Below, piece by piece: positions 38,894 through 48,016 of a DNA stretch of 64,000 bases. This DNA is from Brachybacterium tyrofermentans (GTDB taxonomy: Bacteria; Actinomycetota; Actinomycetes; Actinomycetales; Dermabacteraceae): assembly GCF_014897585.1 (NCBI RefSeq), contig NZ_JABUXW010000002.1:1-64000 (forward strand), in the 5' to 3' direction. Position numbers and translations under genes: made by a program. The stretch's first letter is position 1; each line of letters begins with the position of its first letter. The notes under the pieces are model-generated. The model saw only the letters and a list, made by a program, of their open reading frames with translations, searched no databases and had not been told where the DNA came from.

Positions 38894-40147
38894 TCAGGAG
38901 CGCACGAGCCGTCGGCCCACGCGGGCCAGCAGCGCCTCGAGCGGCCCGCGTCCGCCCCGTGCGGCGAGCACCGCGCCGAGACCGACGGTGAGCGCGAGAT
39001 GCACCGTGAGGATCCCGAGCCCGGCGACGTACCAGGGCATCGAGGTCAGGTCGCCGCCGGACAGGAGGACAGCGGCGATCAAGGCAGCGCTCGTGAGCGC
39101 CACGTGGATCACGTACAGCGTCAGCGGGGCCGCTCCGGCGCTGCGCAGGATCCGGGCGGGCCGGCCCACGAGACGTCGACCAGGCGGGAGCAGCCCGAAC
39201 CCGACGGCGATCAGCGCCACCGCGACCCCGCCGGTGGCGAGCATGTCGCCCAGCGTGCCGGTGTGGGGCGCGGCCTGGTGCCAGGCACCCGGGGTCGCGG
39301 CGCCGAGAGCTCCGGCCACCACCGGCAGGATGTACCCGATCACGGCGGCGACGGTGCCGTTCGCCGCGGCGAGGACGGCGGCTCGCCGGGTCCGCCCGCT
39401 CTGCCGGACACGCAGCAGGCATCGCATGAGGACGACCCCGAGCAGCAGGTACGGCACCCAGGTGATCAGGGGGTACTGGCCGGTGAGCGCGATCCCACGC
39501 AGCACCGTCAGCGGTTCCCCGAGGCTGAGCAGGGTCACGGTCCCGAACTCGACGGGGCCCGGGACGCTCTGGGCGAGGGGGCGCCCGCCCACCGCGAGCA
39601 CCGCGATGAGCGGCACGAGGAGACGGGTGGGCACCAGCAGCAGGGGCGCCGTGATCATCATCGCCAGGCCGAACGGCACCAGCACCACCATCACCGAGGA
39701 GGGCAGCAGCTCCAGCAGCAGACCGATCAGGGTCACGCAGGCGCCGCGCACCATGACGGAGGCGACGGCGCCGCGGCGATCACCGCGCTCCAGCCGGCGT
39801 CGCGTGGCGAGCACGAGGCTGCAGCCGCCGATCACGGCGAAGAGCGTCGAGGACGGTCCTTCGGTGAGCACGTGGGCAACCCGGGCGAGCGGCCCCTGGA
39901 TCCCGCCGGCATCGGGCATCAGCGCCAGCGGCGCCAGCAGGTGAGCGGTCATCATCCCGATGATCGCGAGGAGACGCACCAGGTCGAGCGCCTCGATCCG
40001 ATCCGACGCGGGGCCGGGCCCGTGCGTCGAGTCAGGGCTGGCGCCGAACGAGGGGTCGGCTGTGGTCGCGGGCACGGTACCGAGCACCGTCGTCGAGCGG
40101 TCCTCGGCGACGGGGTCCGGTTCCGGGAGGAAGGGGGTCGATGTCAT
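38894..40147 (-). CDS. Multi-pass membrane acyltransferase-like protein (DUF418/HGSNAT type)
   Basis: A 417-residue membrane protein with roughly ten helices. After about 45 disordered residues, RIEALDLVRLLAIIGMMTAHL is the start found in heparan-alpha-glucosaminide acetyltransferase-like and DUF418 proteins; the late LTLYVIHVALT also fits. It probably acylates an envelope glycan or lipid. ATG at 40147 directly follows GGAGGC, which is too close for good initiation; GTG at 40180 is an alternative. Its last codons adjoin the truncated phosphoesterase signal region. Confidence 0.65.
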   Translation of the reverse strand: MTSTPFLPEPDPVAEDRSTTVLGTVPATTADPSFGASPDSTHGPGPASDRIEALDLVRLLAIIGMMTAHLLAPLALMPDAGGIQGPLARVAHVLTEGPSSTLFAVIGGCSLVLATRRRLERGDRRGAVASVMVRGACVTLIGLLLELLPSSVMVVLVPFGLAMMITAPLLLVPTRLLVPLIAVLAVGGRPLAQSVPGPVEFGTVTLLSLGEPLTVLRGIALTGQYPLITWVPYLLLGVVLMRCLLRVRQSGRTRRAAVLAAANGTVAAVIGYILPVVAGALGAATPGAWHQAAPHTGTLGDMLATGGVAVALIAVGFGLLPPGRRLVGRPARILRSAGAAPLTLYVIHVALTSAALIAAVLLSGGDLTSMPWYVAGLGILTVHLALTVGLGAVLAARGGRGPLEALLARVGRRLVRS

Positions 40148-40279
40148 GCCTCCAGGTTTCCGTGCACGGCCGCCGAGCACGTCGGAGCACGGGTCGACCC
40201 CGGATCCTCCTCGGGGAGGAGTGCCGGGGAAGGACGTGGTCCCTCCGTCGGACCCACCGTCCCCGCCGTCCCGACCGGC

Positions 40280-40669
40280 TCAGCCGGTCCGCACCGTGTC
40301 TAGCACGATCGACTCGTCACCGACCTCGGTGCAGGTGAAGGTGGTGTCCACGACCGTGAAGCTCTCTCCGGCGGCGCAGACAGGTTCCTCACCGCCCACC
40401 TGGAGGGTCGCCGTGCCACCTTCCGTGGCCTCGACCAGCCGTATCCGTTCCGTCGTCCCGTTGTTCTCGGTCCCCTCGCCGGCGTCCAGCGGGCGCGGCA
40501 GCTCGTAGAACTTCGTACCGGAGATCTCGATGTGGCAGCTCGAATCCGTCTCGCAGGTCGAGCTCCAGCTGTCACAGGCCGCGAGCGGGATGGTCAGCCC
40601 GACGATGGTGAGTGCGAGCAGCACCTGGCGCGGCCTGCGTCGACGACTGATCCGGGTTCCAGTGCTCAT
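40280..40669 (-). CDS. Small lipoprotein, tandem paralogue 1
   Basis: A 129-residue lipoprotein (basic start, helix, lipobox LAAC with C32, then DSWSSTC). The mature 98 residues contain further cysteines (SSCHIEISG, EPVCAAGESFT, FTCTEVGD) and end in SIVLDTVRTG. No known domain was recognised. AGGAG lies eight bases before ATG 40669. It is the downstream member of a duplicated pair. Confidence 0.68.
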   Translation of the reverse strand: MSTGTRISRRRRPRQVLLALTIVGLTIPLAACDSWSSTCETDSSCHIEISGTKFYELPRPLDAGEGTENNGTTERIRLVEATEGGTATLQVGGEEPVCAAGESFTVVDTTFTCTEVGDESIVLDTVRTG

Positions 40670-40804
40670 GCTCGCTCTCCTGCTCGCTCTCGTGCTCGTC
40701 CTGCGTCGGCTCGTGCCACCGTAGCTGGCCGCCGCACAGGGCGGCGATGGGGAGGACTCCCGGTTCGCCGCCCCGCACGCTCCTCTCCCCACCGACCGCA
40801 GCGT

Positions 40805-41200
40805 TCAGCCCTCGCGGACGGTGTCCAGCACGATCGAGTCGTCGCCGACCTCGGCGCAGGTGATGGTCGTGTCCGCGATGGTGAAGCTCTCACCGGCGGC
40901 GCAGACGTGCTCCTCGCCACCGATGACCAGCGTCGCCGTTCCTCCGTCGGTGGCCTCCTGGATCGAGATCCGATCCGGACGCCACGTGCTGTTGTCGACC
41001 CCTTCCTCCGCATCCAGCGGACGCGGCATCTCATGGGCTCTGTTCAGGCCCGACATCTTGATGTGGCAGCTCGACTCGACATCGCATGTCGAGCTCCAGC
41101 TGTCGCAGGCCGCGAGCGGGAGCGTCAGGGCGACGATGCCCAGCGCGAGGCCTGCGTGCCTCATCCCCCGTCGGGCGGTGCCGGACATCCGCTTCTGCAT
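40805..41200 (-). CDS. Small lipoprotein, tandem paralogue 2
   Basis: A 131-residue lipoprotein with lipobox LAAC at C32 followed by DSWSSTC, exactly as in its neighbour. Shared blocks are SSCHI, MPRPLDAEEG, GEEHVCAAGESFTIADTTI and EVGDDSIVLDTVREG. The middle (SGLNRAHE versus SGTKFYE) differs. ATG 41200 follows GGGGGAG; ATG 41233 (MITIDDDGGD) is less likely because the ribosome site lies after it. Both genes point the same way, 135 bp apart. Confidence 0.68.
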   Translation of the reverse strand: MQKRMSGTARRGMRHAGLALGIVALTLPLAACDSWSSTCDVESSCHIKMSGLNRAHEMPRPLDAEEGVDNSTWRPDRISIQEATDGGTATLVIGGEEHVCAAGESFTIADTTITCAEVGDDSIVLDTVREG

Positions 41201-41313
41201 GTCTCCCCCGTCGTCGTCGATCGTGATCATCTGATCGATCGCGAGGACTGCGCCGCTGCGGCGGGGAACTGCTCCCCCGCCGCCGCGTCGAGGCCCACGG
41301 ATCGCCCCTCCGT

Positions 41314-43008
41314 TCAGCCCGTCGCGCCGGCGCCCCACTCGCGCTGGAACGCCTCGCGTCGTGTCGCCTGCTCCACGGGGTCGGGCACGGGGAGCGAGGC
41401 GATCAGTTTGCGGGTGTACTCGTGCTGCGGACGCTGCAGCACATCGGGCCCGTGGCCGTCCTCGACCAGCTCGCCGCGCAGCAGCACGCCGATCCGGTGG
41501 GCGAGGGAATCGACCACGGCCAGGTCGTGGCTGATGAACAGCGCCGCGAAGCCCAGGCGGGCCTGCAGCTCCCGGAACAGCTCGAGCACCGTGGCCTGCA
41601 CGGAGACGTCCAGGGCACTGGTCGGCTCGTCGGCGATCAGCAGCTCCGGCTCGAGCACGAGCGCTCGGGCCAGGGAGATGCGCTGGCGCTGGCCTCCGGA
41701 GAGCTCGTGCGGGTATCTCGTCGCGTAGGACGCGGGCAGCTCGACGGATTCGAGCAAGGTCCTCACCTGCCGGGAGCGGTCCCCCGCGGACTGCCGGGGC
41801 TCGTGGACGATCAGCGGCTCGGCGATGCATTCCTCGATCGTCAGGTGCGGGTTGAACGAGGTCGCCGGATCCTGGAACACGAAGCCGATGCGCCGGCGCA
41901 CGGGCTTGAAGTCCTTCTCCCGCACCCCGTTCATCTCGTGCCCGAGCACCTGGAGGCTGCCTCCGGTGGCGCGTTCGAGACCCGCGATGGTACGGCCGAT
42001 GGTGGTCTTGCCGGAGCCCGACTCCCCCACCAGCCCGTACACCTCACCGGCGCGGATCTGGAAGTCCACGCCCTTGACGGCGCGGAACGGGGCCCGGCCC
42101 AGCCTGCCGGGGTATTCGATGACGAGGTCCTTCGCGACCACCACGGGAGCGGCGTCCTCGATCACCTGCTGCTGCTCGCGGCTCAGCGCCGTCCAGGCGG
42201 AGTTCCGTCCCAGGTGCGGGACCGCGGCCAGCAGCTTGCGGGTGTACTCCTCGCGCGGGCTGGCGAACAGCTCCTTCACCCCGGCCCGTTCGATGATGGA
42301 GCCGCGATACATGACCGCCACGGAATCGGCGAGGTCGGCGACCACGCCCATGTTGTGCGTGATGATGATGACCGAGGTGCCGAAGCGGTCGCGCACATCG
42401 CGCAGGAGCTCCAGGATCTCCGCCTGCACGGTCACGTCGAGCGCGGTGGTGGGCTCGTCGGCGACGATCAGCTCGGCGCCGAGCGCGAGCGCCATGGCGA
42501 TCATGATGCGCTGCTTCTGGCCGCCGGAGAACTCGTGCGGGTAACGGTCGATGCGCTCGGCCGGATCGGGGATCCCCACCGACTCGAGCGCCGCGATCGC
42601 CTCGGCGCGGATCTCCTTGCGGGTGATCTTCGGCCGGTGGGCCTTCAAGCCCTCCCCGAGCTGCCACCAGATGGGGAACACCGGGTTCATGGCGCTCGAG
42701 GGCTCCTGGAAGATCATCGAGACGTCCTCGCCCCGCAGCGCCCGCAGGCGCTTCCCGCTCAGCCCCACCACGTCGGTCCCGGAGACGAGGATCGCCCCGG
42801 AGTCCTCCGCCGTCTCGGGCAGCAGCCCGAGGATGGAACGGGCGGTCACGGACTTGCCGGAGCCGGACTCGCCGACGATCGCGAGGATCTCCCCCGGCGC
42901 GACGCTCACGCTCACGCCGTCGACCGCGTGGACGTCGCCGCCGTCGGTCGCGAAATGGATGTCCAGGTCTGTGATCTCGAGCCGGGGAGTGCTCTGCGTG
43001 CCGGTCAT
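41314..43008 (-). CDS. Peptide/nickel-type ABC importer, double ATPase
   Basis: A 564-residue protein fusing the two ATP-binding subunits (DppD- and DppF-like) that power an oligopeptide-type importer. The first ATPase has Walker A GESGSGKS (46-53), signature FSGGQKQR (160-167) and Walker B IVADEPTTALD. The second has Walker A GESGSGKT (328-335), signature LSGGQRQR and LIADEPTSALD. ATG 43008 overlaps the stop of the DppC-like gene. It is the last gene of a four-gene operon. Confidence 0.93.
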   Translation of the reverse strand: MTGTQSTPRLEITDLDIHFATDGGDVHAVDGVSVSVAPGEILAIVGESGSGKSVTARSILGLLPETAEDSGAILVSGTDVVGLSGKRLRALRGEDVSMIFQEPSSAMNPVFPIWWQLGEGLKAHRPKITRKEIRAEAIAALESVGIPDPAERIDRYPHEFSGGQKQRIMIAMALALGAELIVADEPTTALDVTVQAEILELLRDVRDRFGTSVIIITHNMGVVADLADSVAVMYRGSIIERAGVKELFASPREEYTRKLLAAVPHLGRNSAWTALSREQQQVIEDAAPVVVAKDLVIEYPGRLGRAPFRAVKGVDFQIRAGEVYGLVGESGSGKTTIGRTIAGLERATGGSLQVLGHEMNGVREKDFKPVRRRIGFVFQDPATSFNPHLTIEECIAEPLIVHEPRQSAGDRSRQVRTLLESVELPASYATRYPHELSGGQRQRISLARALVLEPELLIADEPTSALDVSVQATVLELFRELQARLGFAALFISHDLAVVDSLAHRIGVLLRGELVEDGHGPDVLQRPQHEYTRKLIASLPVPDPVEQATRREAFQREWGAGATG

Positions 43009-44039
43009 GCCGTCACCTTCTTCCGCTGCGCGCGCGAGCGCTTCCTGCGGGTGCGCAGTCGCGGGTCGTTGAGATCGTTGATGGATTCGCCCACCAGGGT
43101 CACGCCGAGCACGGCGGCCACGATCGCGAGGCCCGGGAAGAGCCCGGTCCACCAGATCCCGCTGGTCGCATCGCTCATGGCCCGGTTGAGGTCGTAGCCC
43201 CATTCGGAGGCGCTGGTCGGCTCGATGCCGAAGCCCAGGAAGCCGAGGGCGGCCAGGGTGAGGATCGCCTCGGAGGAGTTGAGGGTGAAGATCAGCGGCA
43301 GGGTGCGGGTGGAGTTGCGCAGCAGGTGGGTGCCCATGATGCGGCGGTGCCCGGTGCCGATGACCTTGGCGGCCTCGACGAACGGCTCGGCCTTCAGCCG
43401 TACCACCTCGGCGCGGATCACCCGGAAGTACTGCGGCACGAACACGACGGTGATGGAGATCGCCGCGGCCATGATGCCGCCCCAGGCGCCGGACTGGCCG
43501 CCGGAGATCACGATCGACATGACGATCGCGAGCAGCAGCGAGGGGAAGGCGTAGATCGCGTCGGCCAGCATCACCAGCACACGATCCAGCCAGCCGCCCA
43601 CGTAGCCGGACAGCAGCCCCAGCGCGACCCCCAGGAACAGGGACGCGATGACGGCGCACACCATCACGGCGACCGCGGTGCGGGTCCCCCAGATCACGCG
43701 GGAGAGCACGTCGAAGCCGGTCACCGTGGTGCCCAGCAGGTGCTCGGCCGACGGGGGCTGCTGGCCGCCGAACTTCACCCCGTCGACCCCGGTGGCCGCG
43801 AAGCCGTAAGGGGCCAGCAGCGGGGCGAACAGAGCTGTCAGCAGCAGCCCGACGACGAGCACGACGCCGGTGATGAGCATTCCCCGCTGGAGGCCGACGC
43901 TGCGACGCAGATGGCTGACCACGGGAAGTCGGAAGTACCAGGGCGAGCGGGCCGTGGCCGCGACGGTCGCCGATTCCACCGCGAGGTCCGCGTCGGTGCC
44001 GTCGCCCTCCCCGGGCGGAACAGGGTTCGAGAGCGTCAT
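43005..44039 (-). CDS. ABC importer permease, DppC type
   Basis: A 344-residue membrane subunit with an N-terminal OppC_N segment and five or six helices. The ATPase-docking loop is AAKVIGTGHRRIMGTHLLRN (about 230-250). It has a 40-residue cytoplasmic head. ATG 44039 lies one base after the DppB-like stop, and its own stop overlaps the ATPase start. Confidence 0.93.
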   Translation of the reverse strand: MTLSNPVPPGEGDGTDADLAVESATVAATARSPWYFRLPVVSHLRRSVGLQRGMLITGVVLVVGLLLTALFAPLLAPYGFAATGVDGVKFGGQQPPSAEHLLGTTVTGFDVLSRVIWGTRTAVAVMVCAVIASLFLGVALGLLSGYVGGWLDRVLVMLADAIYAFPSLLLAIVMSIVISGGQSGAWGGIMAAAISITVVFVPQYFRVIRAEVVRLKAEPFVEAAKVIGTGHRRIMGTHLLRNSTRTLPLIFTLNSSEAILTLAALGFLGFGIEPTSASEWGYDLNRAMSDATSGIWWTGLFPGLAIVAAVLGVTLVGESINDLNDPRLRTRRKRSRAQRKKVTA

Positions 44040-44040
44040 G

Positions 44041-45135
44041 TCAGTACCTCACTCGGGGGTCGATGAGGGCGGCGACCACGTCGACCACGAAGTTGGACAG
44101 CGCGACGATGACCGCGAGCATCATGACGATGCCCTGCACCGCCACGTAGTCGCGGGCCTTCATGTACTCGGCGAGCATGTAGCCCAGTCCGTTCCACTCG
44201 AAGGTGGTCTCGGTGAGCACCGCGCCGCCCAGCATCATCGCGATCTGCATGCCCATCACGGTGACGATCGGGATCAGAGCGGGACGCAGGGCGTGGCGCG
44301 TGGTGAGCCGGGACTCGGAGACCCCGCGGGAGCGGGCGGAGTCGATGTACTGCATCTCCAGGGTGCCGATCATGTTCGTGCGCACCAGGCGCAGGAAGAT
44401 CCCGCCGGTGAGCACGCCGAGCGCGATCGCCGGCAGCACCGCGTGCGACGCCACATCGATCAGCACGTCCACGCGGCCCAGCCGGAGCGCGTCGAGCAGG
44501 TAGAACGGGCTGGGGTTCAAGATCGAGCCCATGGTCAGCTCGCCGCGGGTCGAGATCCGCCCGGCGACCGGCAGCCATCCCAGGCCCGCGGAGAACACGA
44601 GCTTCAGCAGCAGGCCCACGAAGAACACGGGCGTGGCATAGCCGAGGATCGCGACGACCCGCAGCACGGCATCGGGCCAGCGATCGCGGGTGCGCGCCGC
44701 GATCATGCCCAGCGGCACGCCTGCGACGAGCGCCACGACCACGGCGTAGACGACCAGCTCGAAGGTGGCGCCGCCGTAGGTCGTGAGGATCTCGGTGACC
44801 GGGGTGCGATCCGTGTAGGACATGCCGAAGTCGCCCTGCAGCACGCCGCCGAGGTAGTCGAAGTACTGCACGATCAGGGGCCGGTCGTACCCTGCCTCGG
44901 CCCGCCGCTGCGCGAGCTGGTCAGGGGTGAGGCGGCCGCCGAGGGCCGCCGTGATCGGGTCGCCGGTGATCCTCATCAGGAAGAACACGACCGTCATCAG
45001 GATGAACACGGTCGGGATGATGAGGAGGAAGCGGACCAGGATGTAGCGGCCGAGACCCCCGCCGGACCGCTTGCGCCGGGGCGCAGGCGTGCTGGCGGGG
45101 GTGTTCTCGACCTCGGTGTCGAGGCCCGTGGTCAC
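44041..45135 (-). CDS. ABC importer permease, DppB type
   Basis: A 364-residue membrane subunit. YILVRFLLIIPTVFILM at about 30-46 is the canonical first helix, followed by the extracytoplasmic DPITAALGG loop; the EAA-type loop is YIDSARSRGVSESRLTTRHAL. GTG 45135 overlaps the stop of the binding-protein gene (GTGA), so the start is well fixed. The first 28 residues are Thr/Pro/Arg rich. Confidence 0.92.
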   Translation of the reverse strand: MTTGLDTEVENTPASTPAPRRKRSGGGLGRYILVRFLLIIPTVFILMTVVFFLMRITGDPITAALGGRLTPDQLAQRRAEAGYDRPLIVQYFDYLGGVLQGDFGMSYTDRTPVTEILTTYGGATFELVVYAVVVALVAGVPLGMIAARTRDRWPDAVLRVVAILGYATPVFFVGLLLKLVFSAGLGWLPVAGRISTRGELTMGSILNPSPFYLLDALRLGRVDVLIDVASHAVLPAIALGVLTGGIFLRLVRTNMIGTLEMQYIDSARSRGVSESRLTTRHALRPALIPIVTVMGMQIAMMLGGAVLTETTFEWNGLGYMLAEYMKARDYVAVQGIVMMLAVIVALSNFVVDVVAALIDPRVRY

Positions 45136-46775
45136 TTGCTGAGCGGGGCGAGGCGGAACTTGAACGAGGAGTCCAGGGTGACGCCCTGGACCTCGGACGT
45201 CGACACCGCGATCTGCGCGCCCTGCAGGAGCGGCAGGGTGGAGATCTCGTCGGCGACGATGTCCTGGATCTTCACGAACAGGGCCTCGCGCTCGGCGGGG
45301 TCCGCGGTGCCGCGCTGCTGGGCGATCAGATCGTTGACCTCGTCGTTGCTGTAGTGGTTCACCAGGAAGTTGTCGGTGAGGAAGAACGGCGTGAGGTAGT
45401 TGTCCGCGTCCGAGTAATCGGGGAACCAGCCCAGCTGGTACGCCGGGTAGACGTCGGTGGTGCGGTCCGTGGAGTACTGCACCCACTCGGTGGACTGCAG
45501 GTCCACGACGAACAGCTCCCCCTCCTCCAGCTGCGCCTTGACGGCGGCGTATTCGTCGCCCGAGGAGCTGCCGTAGTGATCGGGGTTGTACTGCAGGCTG
45601 AGCTTGACCGGGATCTCGACGCCCGCATCCTCGAGGCGCTGCTTGGCCTTGGCGGCGTCGGGGCCGCCCTTGCCGTCGCCGTAGAGGTCCTGGAACTGGG
45701 TCCCGTTGCCGGGCAGACCCTCGGGGATGTACGAGTACAGCGGGGTGTAGGTGTCCTTGTAGACGGAGGTCGCGATGGCCTGGCGGTCGATGAGGTCCGC
45801 GGCGGCCTGGCGCACGGCCTGCGACTTCTTCGGGTCGGCGTCCTCGGTCTTCGCACCGTAGGGCATGGTGTCGAAGTTGAACACGATGTAGCGGATCTCG
45901 CCGCCGGGGCCGTCGTGCACGGTGACCGCATCGTCCTTCGAGAGGTCCTCGATGTCGGTGGCCGAGAGGGAGCGCCACACGCAGTCGATATTGCCCTGCT
46001 GGATGTCGAGCTTCATGTTGTTCTGATCGGCGTAGTACGACATCGACACCTTCGCGGTGGTGGGGGCGCCGAACAGCCCCTTGTACCCCTCGAAGGCCTC
46101 GAAGGAGACCAGCTCGTTGAGCTTCCAGGTCGCGATCTGGTACGGCCCGCAGAAGGCCTTGCCGGAGACGATCTCGTCGTCGGGCAGCACCGCGTCGGCC
46201 GGGAACACGTCGGCGTCGACGATCGGGCCGGCCGGGCTGCACAGCACGTACGGGAACGTCTGGTCGCCCGGCTCCTTGAGGTGGAACTCGACGGTCAGGT
46301 CGTCGACCGCCTCGACCTTCTCGAGGTTCCCCAGCAGGCTCGACGGGCCGTTGGGGTCGGCGATCTTGAGCTGACGGTCGAAGGTGTGCTTGACGTCCTC
46401 GCTGGTGAGCTCGTTGCCGTTGGCGAAGGTGAGACCCTCCTGCAGGGTCACGGTGTAGATGTTGTCGCTCGTGAACTCGGCGGACTCGGCGAGGTCGGGC
46501 TCGGGCTTGCCGTCCTCGGAGCCGATCTTCGTGTTCATGAGGTAGCCGTAGACCTGCGTCCACACGGTCGAGGAACCGTTGTCATAGGCAGCGGCCGGGT
46601 CGAGCGCGGTGACCTTGTCGGTGGTGCCGACGGTCAGGGCGCCCTCGGCGTCACCACCGCCGCCGCTCCCGCCGCCGTCGTCCGTGGTCTTGGCGCAGGC
46701 CGACAGCAGCACGGGGATCCCCGCCAGGGACAGCAGAACTGTGCGTCGCTTGGGGGTGAAAGCGGCATCGAACAT
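45132..46775 (-). CDS. ABC importer substrate-binding lipoprotein (SBP family 5)
   Basis: A 547-residue binding protein with lipobox LSAC (C27) and a Gly/Ser linker. The SBP_bac_5 hallmark VTLQEGLTFANGNELTSEDVKHTFDR (paraphrased: LxxGLxFxNGxxLTxxDVxxTF) lies near 105-130. It delivers peptides, nickel-chelates or other small ligands to the importer; the ligand is not predictable. ATG 46775 follows GGAGG by six bases. It is the first gene of the operon. Confidence 0.93.
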   Translation of the reverse strand: MFDAAFTPKRRTVLLSLAGIPVLLSACAKTTDDGGGSGGGGDAEGALTVGTTDKVTALDPAAAYDNGSSTVWTQVYGYLMNTKIGSEDGKPEPDLAESAEFTSDNIYTVTLQEGLTFANGNELTSEDVKHTFDRQLKIADPNGPSSLLGNLEKVEAVDDLTVEFHLKEPGDQTFPYVLCSPAGPIVDADVFPADAVLPDDEIVSGKAFCGPYQIATWKLNELVSFEAFEGYKGLFGAPTTAKVSMSYYADQNNMKLDIQQGNIDCVWRSLSATDIEDLSKDDAVTVHDGPGGEIRYIVFNFDTMPYGAKTEDADPKKSQAVRQAAADLIDRQAIATSVYKDTYTPLYSYIPEGLPGNGTQFQDLYGDGKGGPDAAKAKQRLEDAGVEIPVKLSLQYNPDHYGSSSGDEYAAVKAQLEEGELFVVDLQSTEWVQYSTDRTTDVYPAYQLGWFPDYSDADNYLTPFFLTDNFLVNHYSNDEVNDLIAQQRGTADPAEREALFVKIQDIVADEISTLPLLQGAQIAVSTSEVQGVTLDSSFKFRLAPLSK

Positions 46776-46983
46776 GGGTTCCTCCAGAGGGCAGGCCGGT
46801 GCACGGGTCACGGCACTGTGACGGATCGACGCGGCTCCATGTGGCGGAGCACACGCATGGTGTGGCCTGCAACCTAACAGCGTTGCCCGCCCACCCCGCA
46901 TTCCTGGACGGTTTCCGGGGGCCTGTTGCGCAATCGTGACGGAGCCGGGCACCCCGCGCCGCGATCCTGTGCCTCGCGGCGCG

Positions 46984-47025
46984 GGACTGACAGCACCGGA
47001 CTGACAGCACGGGGCTGACCGCACA
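46984..47025. repeat. Three tandem 14-bp repeats
   Basis: Two copies of GGACTGACAGCAC(C/G) and a third, GGGCTGACCGCACA (11 of 14 matches), stand head to tail upstream of the lactonase gene. The third copy supplies CTGACC, which with TACGAT 18 bp later forms a candidate promoter. Confidence 0.5.
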
Positions 47026-47050
47026 CGACCTGCTGGCCTACGATCCGACC

Positions 47051-48016
47051 ATGATGACCCCCGCACGGGTTCAGCCCTCGTCCGCCCTCCTCACCCCCGG
47101 GGCGACGCTCGAGAAGGTCGCCACCGGCGCCACCTGGGCCGAGGGCCCGGTCTGGCTGCCCCAGCGCCGGGCCGTGCGCTTCAGCGACATCCACACGAAC
47201 CGGATCCTCGAGTACTCGGAGGAGACCGGTGAGCTGACCGTGTTCAGCGATGCCGCGGAGCACACCAACGGCCGCACCCTGGATCTGCGCGGCCGGGTCG
47301 TGGAGTGCTCCCACGGGCGCCGCGCCGTGCAGCGCGATGCTGCCGTCGGCCCCGGTGACGAGCATTCTCCGACCACGCTCGTCGACCGGTTCGGCGCCGT
47401 CCGCCTGAACTCTCCGAACGATGTGGTCGTCGCCTCCGACGGGGCGATCTGGTTCACCGACCCGGCCTACGGCATCAAGCGGCCCGTCGAGGGGCACGCC
47501 GGCGAGGAGGAGTACGGGGATCGCTATGTGTTCCGCTTCGACGAGTCCACCGGCGCCCTCACTCCCGTGGTGATCGACATCGAGGCACCCAACGGGCTCG
47601 CCTTCTCGCCCGACGAGTCCCTGCTCTACGTCGCGGACTCCTCGCTGTCCCCGGCGGACCCCGACGTCGAAGGCACCGAGCGGCCGCGCGGTCGCGCGAT
47701 CCACGTGTACGACGTCGTCGAGGGGCGCCATGCGAAGAACGGGCGGAGCCTGGTCGAGGTCACCCCCGGCCTGCCCGACGGGATCCGGGTGGACGTCGCG
47801 GGCCGGATCTGGAGCTCGAGCCTGTCCGGGGTGCAGGTGTTCTCCCCCGACGGCGAGCGCCTGCTGGACCTGCCCGTGCCGGAGAAGACCGCGAACCTGT
47901 GCTTCGGCGGGGAGGACGGGAGCACGCTCTACATCGTCGCGACGTCGAGCCTGTACCGGATCCGCACCACCACCCGGGATGCCAGCGCGACGGCACCGGG
48001 GCCCGCGGCCTCATGA
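47051..48016 (+). CDS. SMP-30/gluconolactonase family lactonase
   Basis: A 321-residue six-bladed beta-propeller enzyme that opens sugar lactones. Metal-site segments are AEGPVW (E30 area), LNSPNDVVV (N and D) and APNGLAFSPDESLLYVADSS, all typical of the family. Its ATG is preceded by TACGAT six bases upstream (47039-47044) with no Shine-Dalgarno sequence. The stop overlaps the next gene's start (ATGA). Confidence 0.87.
   Translation: MMTPARVQPSSALLTPGATLEKVATGATWAEGPVWLPQRRAVRFSDIHTNRILEYSEETGELTVFSDAAEHTNGRTLDLRGRVVECSHGRRAVQRDAAVGPGDEHSPTTLVDRFGAVRLNSPNDVVVASDGAIWFTDPAYGIKRPVEGHAGEEEYGDRYVFRFDESTGALTPVVIDIEAPNGLAFSPDESLLYVADSSLSPADPDVEGTERPRGRAIHVYDVVEGRHAKNGRSLVEVTPGLPDGIRVDVAGRIWSSSLSGVQVFSPDGERLLDLPVPEKTANLCFGGEDGSTLYIVATSSLYRIRTTTRDASATAPGPAAS

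Noticed and set aside
40670-40725. Imperfect repeats of GCTCGCTCTC upstream of the small lipoprotein gene as a CRISPR-like or regulatory array
   Set aside because: The units are short, irregular and contain the ribosome binding site; they look like simple-sequence slippage.
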